From Lachnospiraceae bacterium UBA3774 (lineage in GTDB: Bacteria; Bacillota; Clostridia; Lachnospirales; Lachnospiraceae): DNA of 10,412 bases. Shown here one piece after another: positions 1 through 6,694 of this stretch (position 1 is the stretch's first letter; each line of letters starts with the position of its first letter). Made by a program: the position numbers and the translations under genes. Below the pieces are notes generated by a model that searched no databases, was not told where the DNA came from, and was given only the letters and a program-made list of their open reading frames with translations. The stretch lies in contig DFFO01000074.1 of NCBI GenBank assembly GCA_002369255.1, positions 3,234-13,645 on the forward strand. Direction: 5' to 3'.

Positions 1-467
1 GAGCAATGAGATACGTAAAGGTCGGTAATACCGAGATCGTTGCAGGGATCATGAAGGAGCTGACAGGCGCGGATACATACAAGATCGAGATGAAGGAGCC
101 TTATTCGCCGGTATACATGACCTGTATTGATGAAGCAAAAAAAGACAAACAAAAAAAGGCCCGTCCCGAACTTGTCAGTTATCCGGACAGTATCGATGAG
201 TATGACACCATCGTTCTTGGATATCCAAACTACTGGGGCACATTTCCGATGGCAGTTGCAACTTTCCTTGAAAGATATGATTTCACAGGAAAGACTATCC
301 TCCCTTTCTGTACCAATGAAGGAAGCGGCATGGGATCCAGCGAGAGCGATATAAGAAAGGCTGCCCGGGGAGCGACAGTTGGAAAAGGCCTTGCGATCAC
401 AGGCTCTCAGGCGGCAGACTCCAAAGAAGCCGTGAAGGAATGGTTTGTTTTAAACGGATTGATCTAA
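1..467 (+). CDS. Flavodoxin-family protein, 5' truncated by the window edge
   Basis: This is the C-terminal part, about 153 residues, of a short-chain flavodoxin: an FMN-binding cytoplasmic electron carrier or quinone-reductase-like protein. The reading frame is open to the window edge (first full codon at 3), and the ATG at 6 is probably internal, because family members have a further N-terminal strand before the GNTEIVA segment. Visible family marks are GNTEIVAGIMKELTGAD near the start, the YDTIVLGYPNYWGTFP segment with aromatic residues that normally flank the flavin, the TILPFCTNEGSGMGSS loop, and an ending in VKEWFVLNGLI. The stop lies 36 bp before the start of the broken aldo/keto reductase. 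A flavodoxin beside an aldo/keto reductase is a common clostridial arrangement, which suggests a former redox operon. The family call is confident; the physiological partner is unknown. Confidence 0.88.
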   Translation, partial: AMRYVKVGNTEIVAGIMKELTGADTYKIEMKEPYSPVYMTCIDEAKKDKQKKARPELVSYPDSIDEYDTIVLGYPNYWGTFPMAVATFLERYDFTGKTILPFCTNEGSGMGSSESDIRKAARGATVGKGLAITGSQAADSKEAVKEWFVLNGLI

Positions 468-503
468 GAAAGCGTCAGCATACAAAAAGGAGGATTTTAT
501 AAC

Positions 504-1027
504 ATGGAAAAAGTTATTCTTAACAACAAACTTGAATGTCCCATCATCGGAATAGGAACTTACATGCTTGCGCCTGCGGACGCGGAAAACAGCTTCAGAC
601 AAAATGGGAGATAGCTCCACAGTTCATACAGGTGGAAGCTCACCCTTGTTTCACGCAAAAAGAGCTCCGGAAAACACTCGAAAAATATGATATCAGGCTT
701 ATGAGCTGGTACCCGCTGGGGCATGGTGACAAATCGCTGATTGAGGAGCCGGTGTTTGCAAAGCTTGGCAAAAAATACGGTAAGAGCCCGGCGCAGATCA
801 TACTTCGTTGGCATACTCAAATGGGCTTTGTAGTAATACCCGGAAGTAAGAATGTAGATCATATAAAGGACAATCTTGACATTCTTGATTTCAAACTCAG
901 CGATGAGGAAATGGCCGAGATAGCAAGTCTTGATAAGGACAAAAGATACTATCATCGCACGGATGAGCAGCTTGATCAGTTTGCGGGCTGGAAGCCGAGC
1001 TTTGAAAAGGCTGCCTCTGCCGATTGA
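504..1027 (+). pseudogene. Aldo/keto reductase remnant with internal deletion and frameshift
   Basis: A strong Shine-Dalgarno sequence (AAGGAGG, 487-493) precedes the ATG at 504. That frame encodes MEKVILNNKLECPIIGIGTY and the following AENS, the classic N-terminus of an NADPH-dependent aldo/keto reductase, then stops at 612-614. From about 590 a different frame carries the C-terminal half: KWEIAPQFIQVEAHP, MSWYPLGHG, VVIPGSKNVDHIKDN and DFKLSDEEMAEI, ending at 1027. About 105-110 residues are missing between the halves compared with the usual length of about 280. The lost segment would carry the catalytic Asp, Tyr, Lys and His of the family. The cofactor-binding IPGSK region remains. No intact enzyme can be made in one frame, so this is a pseudogene unless the junction is an assembly error. 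An ATG at 536 lies in the second frame but opens on unrelated sequence and is not a real start. Confidence 0.85.
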
Positions 1028-1063
1028 GGTTGAAAAAAATCGTTTGGGCGAATATAATACCAA

Positions 1064-1110
1064 AGTGCGGGGACTTGATGTTTGACGCGTCATCCCCGCA
1101 CTGATTTTTT
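1064..1110 (+). terminator. Intrinsic terminator after the reductase remnant
   Basis: A perfect 10-bp inverted repeat, AGTGCGGGGA (1064-1073) and TCCCCGCACT (1093-1102), has a 19-nt loop. GA and a run of six T (1105-1110) follow. It sits 36 bp after the stop of the reductase remnant and 20 bp before the start of the next gene, so it separates the flavodoxin/reductase unit from the DUF3592 gene. Confidence 0.85.
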
Positions 1111-1129
1111 GAAATGTGGGGGAAAAGAA

Positions 1130-2170
1130 ATGTCATTTCAGGGTGTAAGATTAAGATATTTTGCGATGGTAATCGCGGTGATCGCAATCGTCGGCGGCGT
1201 ATATCTTACGTTTTTTCAGTCGAGAGGCTTTTTGAAAACGACGGCGGAAATTATTTCTGTCGAAGAGCTTCCGAAAGCGTTCGAAGACGACGATGCGCAA
1301 TACGACGTAACGGTAAGATATGAGGTGGACGGAAAAACATATACCGAAAAGCTGGATTTTTACAGCCCTTCATTTGAAGCGGGCAAGACGGTCGATATCA
1401 GCTATGACCCGTCAAATCCTTCCGTGATACACGGCGGTGGCGGATTTGGAATATATGTCCTGGTTGCCGGCATAGTCATCCTTGCGGTAGTGATCATATC
1501 GATAATAAGGGGAAGACAGTCGCTTAAAAAGATCAAGGAGACGGAAGCTGTCGGCAAAGAGGCTGTTTATCCGCCGTCAGACCCGGGCGAAGAAAGAGAG
1601 CTGTATTTCCTTACGGATCTTGGAACCGCAAAATACGGCCATCATCTTGAAGACGCGGAGCGCAGAGTTCTTTATGAGGCCAAAATGACAAAATATACAC
1701 TGACAGCTCCATTTGGCTTTGACTTTATAGACCACGTGAACCAAAGAACCACCGCGCACCTTGTAGGACACGAGGAAGCCTCGGAATGGGATACGCTTCT
1801 TTTCGACAATCATTATACTTTCAAATTTGACGGAGAAGATATCTGGAAGCATCTCAAACGCAACGGCATCCGCGTTGATTCAAAGCTCGGCGGCGGAAGC
1901 GGCAAACTTGTCGGCGTAAACCACGTCATTTACAGAAACGACGAAGAGCTTGCCCGCGTTGAAAGCACCGGAAAATATGTGCATGAAGAAGACGCGCAGG
2001 AGCACGGAAAACTCGGAAACGCCGTTCCGGTCAAAGGGTTTTACAGGGTCTGGACAAGAGAGCAAAATCTCGAGCTTTTGTTCGTAACTCTGCTTGCCTT
2101 TGCAAGAACCGAAGCGAGCGCCGACAACGGCGGAAATTACAAAACTCTGCTCAATACTTTAAAAGGATAA
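1130..2170 (+). CDS. DUF3592-type membrane protein with long C-terminal soluble domain
   Basis: This encodes a 346-residue protein of unknown function. The ATG at 1130 is preferred because GGGGG (1118-1122) stands at proper spacing, while the in-frame ATG at 1082 lies inside the upstream terminator. The predicted order is a transmembrane helix at about residues 10-29, an extracytoplasmic beta-rich segment at about 31-105, a second transmembrane helix at about 107-127, a basic stretch, and a C-terminal domain of about 200 residues. The middle segment has the DUF3592 style: AEIISVEE, YDVTVRYEVDGKTYTEKL, then FEAGKTVDISYDPSNPSVI. The C-terminal domain repeats short beta-like stretches such as RRVLYEAKMTKY and HYTFKFDGEDIW, and could be a beta-barrel of the Tubby/LURP-one type, but that is only a structural guess. 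It stands alone between two terminators, so the context says little about function. Confidence 0.82.
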   Translation: MSFQGVRLRYFAMVIAVIAIVGGVYLTFFQSRGFLKTTAEIISVEELPKAFEDDDAQYDVTVRYEVDGKTYTEKLDFYSPSFEAGKTVDISYDPSNPSVIHGGGGFGIYVLVAGIVILAVVIISIIRGRQSLKKIKETEAVGKEAVYPPSDPGEERELYFLTDLGTAKYGHHLEDAERRVLYEAKMTKYTLTAPFGFDFIDHVNQRTTAHLVGHEEASEWDTLLFDNHYTFKFDGEDIWKHLKRNGIRVDSKLGGGSGKLVGVNHVIYRNDEELARVESTGKYVHEEDAQEHGKLGNAVPVKGFYRVWTREQNLELLFVTLLAFARTEASADNGGNYKTLLNTLKG

Positions 2171-2180
2171 CGGATTTATC

Positions 2181-2211
2181 AAAAAGTTCCCGATCAGAGG
2201 AACTTTTTGTT
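2181..2211 (+). terminator. Intrinsic terminator after the DUF3592 gene
   Basis: A perfect 10-bp inverted repeat, AAAAAGTTCC (2181-2190) and GGAACTTTTT (2199-2208), closes on an 8-nt loop. The descending arm itself supplies the T tract and further T's follow. It begins 10 bp after the stop codon. Because both arms are A/T-rich at the base, it could work in both directions. Confidence 0.85.
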
Positions 2212-2226
2212 TTACAGGATCGCCCG

Positions 2227-2240
2227 GCTTTTTAAAAAGC
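2227..2240. repeat. 14-bp perfect palindrome GCTTTTTAAAAAGC
   Basis: GCTTTTT and AAAAAGC meet without a spacer, 54 bp before the hydrolase start. It may be a protein-binding site or a chance product of A/T runs. No clear -35/-10 pair could be assigned near it, so no function is claimed. Confidence 0.35.
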
Positions 2241-2294
2241 TGTGAGTATCGACCGGACTGCAGCGTAAGAGAGCCTGTTGCAAAGGAAAACGCA

Positions 2295-2927
2295 ATGACG
2301 ATTTACAAATTCGGAGAACAAACAGCAAAAAACGTACTTATTCAGCCCGTTTCCGAGCATGACCATTCTTTGATGGAAAATGAGGTAAACATTCTTCAAA
2401 CAATGTCAAAAGAGAAGTTTTGCCTGATTGCCGTAAAAATCGCGGATTGGAACAAAGAATTGTCGCCATGGGAGGCACCGGCTGTTTTTGGAAATCAGCC
2501 CTTCGGAAACGGTGCAAAAGAAACTCTTGAGAAAATCACGACGCTTTGTACAGACCGGGAAAAATCGTACTTCATAGGCGGCTACTCACTGGCGGGCTTG
2601 TTTTCAATTTGGGCAGCCTACAAAACCGACGTTTTTTCAGGCGTTGCGGCAGCTTCTCCGTCAATCTGGTTTCCGGGCTTTTATGATTTTATGCGCAATA
2701 ATCTGATAAAATGCCCAAAAGTCTATCTGAGTCTTGGTGACAAAGAAGAAAAAACAAAAAATAAAGTAATGTCCGCGGTCGGCGATTATGCGCGCCGCGG
2801 AGTTGAAGTACTAAAAAGCCGGGGCGTCGAGAGTATTTTGGAGTGGAATGAAGGAAACCACTTCAAAGACGCAGACCTCAGAACCGCAAAAGCATTTGCA
2901 TGGGTATTAAACACATCTGACAATTAG
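2295..2927 (+). CDS. Small alpha/beta hydrolase (esterase-like)
   Basis: This encodes a 210-residue cytoplasmic protein with no signal peptide. The ATG at 2295 has AAAGGAAAA (2282-2290) just upstream. The nucleophile elbow is GGYSLAG, a GxSxxG motif with the likely catalytic Ser at residue 98. AAASPSIWFPGF follows it, a pattern seen in the esterase D/YbbA-like branch. YLSLGDKEE holds a plausible acidic residue (Asp149 or a nearby Glu), and EGNHFKDAD places the catalytic His at 189. The order Ser, acid, His is that of an intact alpha/beta hydrolase. The N-terminus is shorter than in full esterase D proteins, but the triad is complete, so it is probably a compact family rather than a fragment. 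The substrate cannot be read from the sequence. It is followed at once by the 52-bp repeat array. Confidence 0.85.
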   Translation: MTIYKFGEQTAKNVLIQPVSEHDHSLMENEVNILQTMSKEKFCLIAVKIADWNKELSPWEAPAVFGNQPFGNGAKETLEKITTLCTDREKSYFIGGYSLAGLFSIWAAYKTDVFSGVAAASPSIWFPGFYDFMRNNLIKCPKVYLSLGDKEEKTKNKVMSAVGDYARRGVEVLKSRGVESILEWNEGNHFKDADLRTAKAFAWVLNTSDN

Positions 2928-2928
2928 C

Positions 2929-3240
2929 TGCGTGCAAAAAGGCAAAAAATGGCAGTTCTGCCCGCACTGCAACCCTAAAATGCGTGCAAGAAGGCAAAAA
3001 ACAGCAGCTTTGCCCGCACCGCCGCCCCAAAATGCGTGCAAGAAGGCAAAAAATGGCAGTTTTGCCCGCACTGCCGCCCCAAAATGCGTGCAAAAAGGCA
3101 AAAAATGGCAGCTTTGCCCGCACTGAAGCCCTAAAATGCGTGCAGGAAGGCAAAAAATAGCAGTTCTGCCCGCACCGCAGCCCCAAAATGCGTGCAAAAA
3201 GGCAAAAAACAGCAGCTTTGCCCGCACCGCCGTAACCTGC
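2929..3240. repeat. Six tandem 52-bp intergenic repeats with hairpin potential
   Basis: This is the whole content of the gap between the hydrolase and the glycerate kinase. Units begin with TGCGTGCA at 2929, 2981, 3033, 3085, 3137 and 3189, exactly 52 bp apart. The sixth diverges over its last ~8 bases. Each has the order TGCGTGC, an A-rich run, GGCAAAAAA, a two-base variable site (TG, CA or TA), GCAG, then TTGCC or CTGCC, CGCAC and a C-rich tail ending in AAAA. GGCAAAA can pair with TTTTGCC (perfect in the third unit, one mismatch or one shorter in others), and GTGC with GCAC outside it. This gives a bulged stem-loop per unit. Because 52 is not a multiple of three, the same peptide pattern cycles through frames, and long open frames on both strands across the array are artefacts of the repeat. 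Its role is unknown. Confidence 0.9.
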
Positions 3241-3271
3241 CCCTGGGGCGCTGAGAAATGAAAGGAAAAAA

Positions 3272-4405
3272 ATGAAACTCGTCTTTGCGTCAGACTCATT
3301 TAAAGGATCGCTGTCATACAAAACTATCGCGGAGCTGCTCACAAAAGCAGCGAAAGAAGTTCTCGGCGAATGCGAGACGATTTGTGTACCGCTGGCCGAC
3401 GGCGGCGAAGGCACCGCAGAGGCGCTCATTTCGATTTGCAAAGGAAGTCGGAAGTATGTCACTGTGCACGATCCGATCGGCCGCCCGGTCAGGGCGTTTT
3501 ACGGCGTGCTGCCGGATGGCGGCGTCATTTGCGAGATGGCGCAGGCCTCGGGCCTTACCCTGCTTGATGAAAAAGAAAGAGATCCACGCAAAACAGACAG
3601 CTTCGGAAGCGGCGAAATTGTAAAGGATGCTCTGAAAAGAGGATATAGAAAAATAACTATCGCGATCGGGGGATCAGCGACAAACGACGGAGGAATGGGA
3701 TTTTGCCGAGCGCTCGGAGTTCGTTTTCTGGATGCGGAAGGCCGTGAGCTTAAGGGCTGTGGGGCGGATCTTTGCAAGGTTTCCAAAATAGACACAAGCA
3801 ATATTTTACCTGAGTTGAAAAACGCATACCTCAGCGTGATGTGCGACGTTGAAAATCCGCTTTGCGGAAAAAACGGCGCGACTTATACTTTTGGGGCGCA
3901 AAAAGGCGGCACTCCAAGGATCCTCGATGAGCTCGAAGCGGGAATGCAAAATTATCGTGACGTTATTATTAGACAGTTTGGCACAGATCCGGACATGCAA
4001 AAAGGCGGCGGCGCTGCCGGAGGTCTTGGAACCGCGTTGAAAGTGTTTTTTGGAGCAGAGATAAAAAGCGGGGTGGATACGGTCCTTGACCTGGCGGATT
4101 TTGAAAAACTAATCACAGGCGCTGACCTTGTGGTTACAGGCGAAGGAAGGCTGGACTGGCAAAGCTTCCATGGAAAAGCCGTAAGCGGCGTCGCAAAAAG
4201 GGCAAAAAAAGCTGCTGTTCCGTGCATGGTCATTTGCGGCTGCGTCGGAGAAGGGTATGAAGCGGCCGGGCAGCTCGGAATCAGCCGGGTGGTGACGCTT
4301 GCCGACGAAGAAATCTCGCCCGATGAAGCTATGTCAAACGCAGAAAGTATTTATTTTAGAAAAGCGCTTGAAGCATTCGAAGAAATCAAAAAGGAGCGCG
4401 GCTAA
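3272..4405 (+). CDS. glxK: Glycerate kinase (GlxK/GarK family)
   Basis: This encodes a full-length 377-residue cytoplasmic enzyme that phosphorylates D-glycerate with ATP. Members of this family usually yield 2-phosphoglycerate, which feeds glycolysis from glycerate, glyoxylate or serine breakdown. The start ATG at 3272 follows AAAGGA (3261-3266). Family motifs appear in order: ASDSFKGSLS (6-15), VPLADGGEGT (39-48), EMAQASGL (88-95), IGGSATNDGGMGF (132-144), MCDVENPLCGKNGA (190-203), GGGAAGGLGTAL (245-256) and DLVVTGEGRLDWQSFHGK (285-302). No key block is missing. The repeat array lies before it and a new promoter starts right after it, so it may be transcribed alone or from the hydrolase promoter through the repeats. 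Nothing in the sequence fixes the pathway that supplies its substrate. Confidence 0.95.
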   Translation: MKLVFASDSFKGSLSYKTIAELLTKAAKEVLGECETICVPLADGGEGTAEALISICKGSRKYVTVHDPIGRPVRAFYGVLPDGGVICEMAQASGLTLLDEKERDPRKTDSFGSGEIVKDALKRGYRKITIAIGGSATNDGGMGFCRALGVRFLDAEGRELKGCGADLCKVSKIDTSNILPELKNAYLSVMCDVENPLCGKNGATYTFGAQKGGTPRILDELEAGMQNYRDVIIRQFGTDPDMQKGGGAAGGLGTALKVFFGAEIKSGVDTVLDLADFEKLITGADLVVTGEGRLDWQSFHGKAVSGVAKRAKKAAVPCMVICGCVGEGYEAAGQLGISRVVTLADEEISPDEAMSNAESIYFRKALEAFEEIKKERG

Positions 4406-4411
4406 ATACAG

Positions 4412-4441
4412 TTGGCATAAATCCTTATAAAATAGTATAAT
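4412..4441 (+). promoter_or_regulatory. Sigma-A-type promoter of the polysaccharide exporter operon
   Basis: TTGGCA (4412-4417) and a perfect TATAAT (4436-4441) are separated by 18 bp, starting 6 bp after the glycerate kinase stop. Transcription would begin near 4448, almost at the ribosome binding site GAGGAA (4449-4454), so the leader would be very short. The A+T-rich spacer supports the call. Confidence 0.7.
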
Positions 4442-4460
4442 GCCCCTTGAGGAATAAAAC

Positions 4461-5303
4461 ATGCAGCAAAATTACCACAAACGAATTACTGCAAAGCACC
4501 GTCTTTTGGATCTTAAATTAAAAGAGGTCTGGAAGTATCGCGAGCTGATAGGGCTGTTTACAAAAAGAAACGTCACGGTCGGCTACAGACAAACGATACT
4601 CGGCCCTCTCTGGCTTTTTATAAATCCTCTGCTTACAAGCATCGTTCATCTGGTGGTTTTCGGAAGGATCGCAAAACTCGGTACCGAAGGAGTGCCGCAG
4701 CTTTTGTTTTACCTTTCGGGAAACGCGCTATGGGCGTTCTTTTCTTCCTCGGGACTCGGCAACGCCGGCACTTTCCTTTCCAATGAGCATCTTTTCGGAA
4801 AAGTCTATTTCCCCAGACTGACGATCCCGATATCGGTGGTGTTATCATCCGCAATCAAATATGCGATTCAAATGATACTGGTCTTCGGACTGCTGATTTA
4901 TTATGTGATCGCAGGGTCCGTTTCCCCGAATTATCCCGCATGGCCCTTGATCCCCGTAATTCTTATCTGGCTTGGTCTAATGGCGATGGGAGTCGGGATA
5001 ATCATATCCAGCCTTACTATAAAATACAGAGATCTGTCAGTTCTTGTAAGCTTCGGTATGCAGCTTTGGCTGTATGCTTCTCCCGTGGTTTATCCGCTAA
5101 GCACGCTGTCCGGAACACTGAAGAGTGTAATGCTGTTTAACCCGGTCACGGCTCCAATCGAGCTGTACAGATATGCGCTGCTGGGCGTTGGAACGGTAAC
5201 GCCGCTATCGGTTGCGGTTTCCGTATGCTTTACCGCGCTGGTGCTGCTGCTTGGCGTCATCCTGTTTAACAAAGTGGAACGAAATTTCCTCGATACCGTA
5301 TAA
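4461..5303 (+). CDS. wzm: ABC-2 polysaccharide/teichoic-acid export permease (Wzm/TagG-like)
   Basis: This encodes a 280-residue integral membrane protein, the transmembrane half of an exporter that moves a lipid-linked glycan, such as a teichoic acid or other cell-wall polysaccharide, across the cytoplasmic membrane. The ATG at 4461 has GAGGAA at 4449-4454. The N-terminal cytoplasmic stretch LKEVWKYRELIGLFTKRNV with YRQTILGPLWLFINPL is a hallmark of the family. Hydrophobic segments lie at about 47-68, 80-100, 121-150, 161-185, 193-213 and 246-270, giving six helices. Later marks are KYRDL (188-192), YASPVVYPLS, LFNPVTAPIELYRYALLG and the C-terminal ERNFLDTV, which is typical of these permeases. 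The ATPase partner starts 11 bp downstream and its ribosome binding site overlaps this stop, showing tight coupling. The exact glycan cannot be told from the permease. Confidence 0.93.
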   Translation: MQQNYHKRITAKHRLLDLKLKEVWKYRELIGLFTKRNVTVGYRQTILGPLWLFINPLLTSIVHLVVFGRIAKLGTEGVPQLLFYLSGNALWAFFSSSGLGNAGTFLSNEHLFGKVYFPRLTIPISVVLSSAIKYAIQMILVFGLLIYYVIAGSVSPNYPAWPLIPVILIWLGLMAMGVGIIISSLTIKYRDLSVLVSFGMQLWLYASPVVYPLSTLSGTLKSVMLFNPVTAPIELYRYALLGVGTVTPLSVAVSVCFTALVLLLGVILFNKVERNFLDTV

Positions 5304-5314
5304 GGAGAGCAAAG

Positions 5315-6577
5315 ATGGAAGAAAGAAAGATTGAAATAAAGCTCTCCGGAGTCAGAAAAAAATACAAGCTCGGTTCGATCAACCGCCGCACACTTCAGGC
5401 GGACATCCAGTCCAGGTGGGCAAGACTGCGCGGCAAAGAGGATCCGAACCTGAAGATCGGCGTGGACGACAGACATTTTGGCGAAACAATATATGCGCTT
5501 GACGGCATTGACCTTACCATATACAAGGGTGAGCGCGTAGGAATCATCGGCGCAAACGGTGCCGGAAAATCCACGCTTTTAAAGCTTCTTTCCCAGGTCA
5601 CCGCGCCGACGGAAGGAGAGATAGACCTGTTCGGCAGGGTTTCGTCAATGCTGGAGGTCGGAACCGGATTTCACCGTGAGATGACGGGCAGAGAAAACAT
5701 ATATATGAACGGCGCGATACTTGGCATGAGCCGCGCCGAGATAGACGCCAAAATGGACGATATCATCGAATTTTCCGAGATCGGAGAGTTTATCGACACT
5801 CCGGTAAAAAGGTATTCGAGCGGTATGTACGTAAAGCTCGCCTTTGCCGTCGCCGCGCATCTGAATTCAGAAATACTCATCATGGACGAAGTGCTTGCGG
5901 TAGGAGACATGGCGTTTCAGAAAAAATGCCTCGACAAAATGCGCGAGGCGGCTGAAGATGAAGGCAAAACCATTCTCTACGTCAGTCACAATATGAACAC
6001 CATAAGGCGGCTGTGCCGTCGCGTGATTGTGCTAAACAAAGGAAAGATCGTATTTGACGGCGATACCGAAGAGGGAATAAGCGCATATATAAATTTCGGC
6101 AACAGCGAAAACGAGACGCATATTGATCTAAGCGACAAAATTCATTCCGGGAAAAGGCAAAAAACCGGTTTCAGAGCGGAAACGCTTGAGCTTTGCGACA
6201 AGGTCAGCGCTATATATACTCCCGAAGAAAGCCTCAAGCTGCGTATCGGTCTTGATCTCGAAAAACCGTTTTCGGGGGTAAGATTCCGACTGACTTTGCG
6301 GACGGGCGACGATATCGGCATAGGAACGGCCTGGACGGAAGCGATGGATTTTGAAAGCGCGGGAAAACATGTATTTGAAGCCGAACTGCCGCTTGAAATG
6401 ATAGCAGCCGGAAGCTTTTTTGTAAGCATAGGCTTTTACCGTCAGGACGAGATCGGAAGAAACATCCCGCTCGACCACGTCACAAGGGCGTTCAAAATAG
6501 AAGTGATCGGATCCCCCTCATGGGATAAAAACTCACAGGGCTACGTCAGGCTTTGTTTTAAAAATTCTGATATCTGA
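5315..6577 (+). CDS. wzt: ABC exporter ATPase with C-terminal glycan-binding domain (Wzt/TagH-like)
   Basis: This encodes the 420-residue nucleotide-binding subunit that works with the preceding permease. The ATG at 5315 is set by AAGGAGA at 5302-5308, which overlaps the permease stop. The N-terminal ATPase domain has Walker A GANGAGKST (79-87), the family-specific SMLEVGTGFHREMTGREN (111-128), signature YSSGMYVKLAFA (167-178), Walker B ILIMDE (187-192), the following VLAVGD, and the H-loop VSHN with His225. A further 150 or so residues follow the ATPase core (about 270-420): a beta-rich segment including ESLKLRIGLDLEKPF, GIGTAW, FFVSIGFYR and FKIEVIGS. In O-antigen exporters such a Wzt C-terminal domain binds the terminal modification of the polymer and gives specificity. 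By analogy this exporter probably handles a specific finished glycan, but binding is inferred from the family. Confidence 0.93.
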   Translation: MEERKIEIKLSGVRKKYKLGSINRRTLQADIQSRWARLRGKEDPNLKIGVDDRHFGETIYALDGIDLTIYKGERVGIIGANGAGKSTLLKLLSQVTAPTEGEIDLFGRVSSMLEVGTGFHREMTGRENIYMNGAILGMSRAEIDAKMDDIIEFSEIGEFIDTPVKRYSSGMYVKLAFAVAAHLNSEILIMDEVLAVGDMAFQKKCLDKMREAAEDEGKTILYVSHNMNTIRRLCRRVIVLNKGKIVFDGDTEEGISAYINFGNSENETHIDLSDKIHSGKRQKTGFRAETLELCDKVSAIYTPEESLKLRIGLDLEKPFSGVRFRLTLRTGDDIGIGTAWTEAMDFESAGKHVFEAELPLEMIAAGSFFVSIGFYRQDEIGRNIPLDHVTRAFKIEVIGSPSWDKNSQGYVRLCFKNSDI

Positions 6578-6617
6578 TTATTTTATTAAACAATTTAATG
6601 AAATAAGCCTTCAAAAC

Positions 6618-6648
6618 TTGATTTTAACAAACTAAAGTGTTAAAGTGT
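6618..6648 (+). promoter_or_regulatory. Candidate promoter with tandem octamer ahead of the TrpR-like gene
   Basis: The AT-rich gap after the exporter holds TTGATT (6618-6623) and TAAAGT (6641-6646) spaced by 17 bp, a weak promoter match. The octamer TAAAGTGT occurs twice head to tail (6633-6640 and 6641-6648), so the second copy covers the -10 position. That is where a repressor site would act. A related ACACTTTT, the same core on the other strand, occurs at 6771-6778 inside the gene. Autoregulation by the adjacent TrpR-like protein is an inference from position only. Confidence 0.4.
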
Positions 6649-6694
6649 AAGACAGAGGGTTTGGAAAAGCCACTATTTTTTTAGGAGGTCAGAA

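Noticed and set aside
2929..3240. CRISPR array.
   Set aside because: The 52-bp units are nearly identical end to end with no unique spacers, and no cas genes are present. It is a plain tandem repeat.
3239..3249. GCCCC-T-GGGGC palindrome just before the glycerate kinase gene.
   Set aside because: A one-base spacer cannot form a normal RNA loop. It is short and could be chance at the end of the C-rich repeat tail.
6657..6682. Weak hairpin GGGTTT/AAAAGCC followed by seven T's before the TrpR-like gene, as a terminator or attenuator.
   Set aside because: The stem has a mismatch and a three-base loop, so it is unlikely to be stable. The T run merges into the ribosome binding site region.
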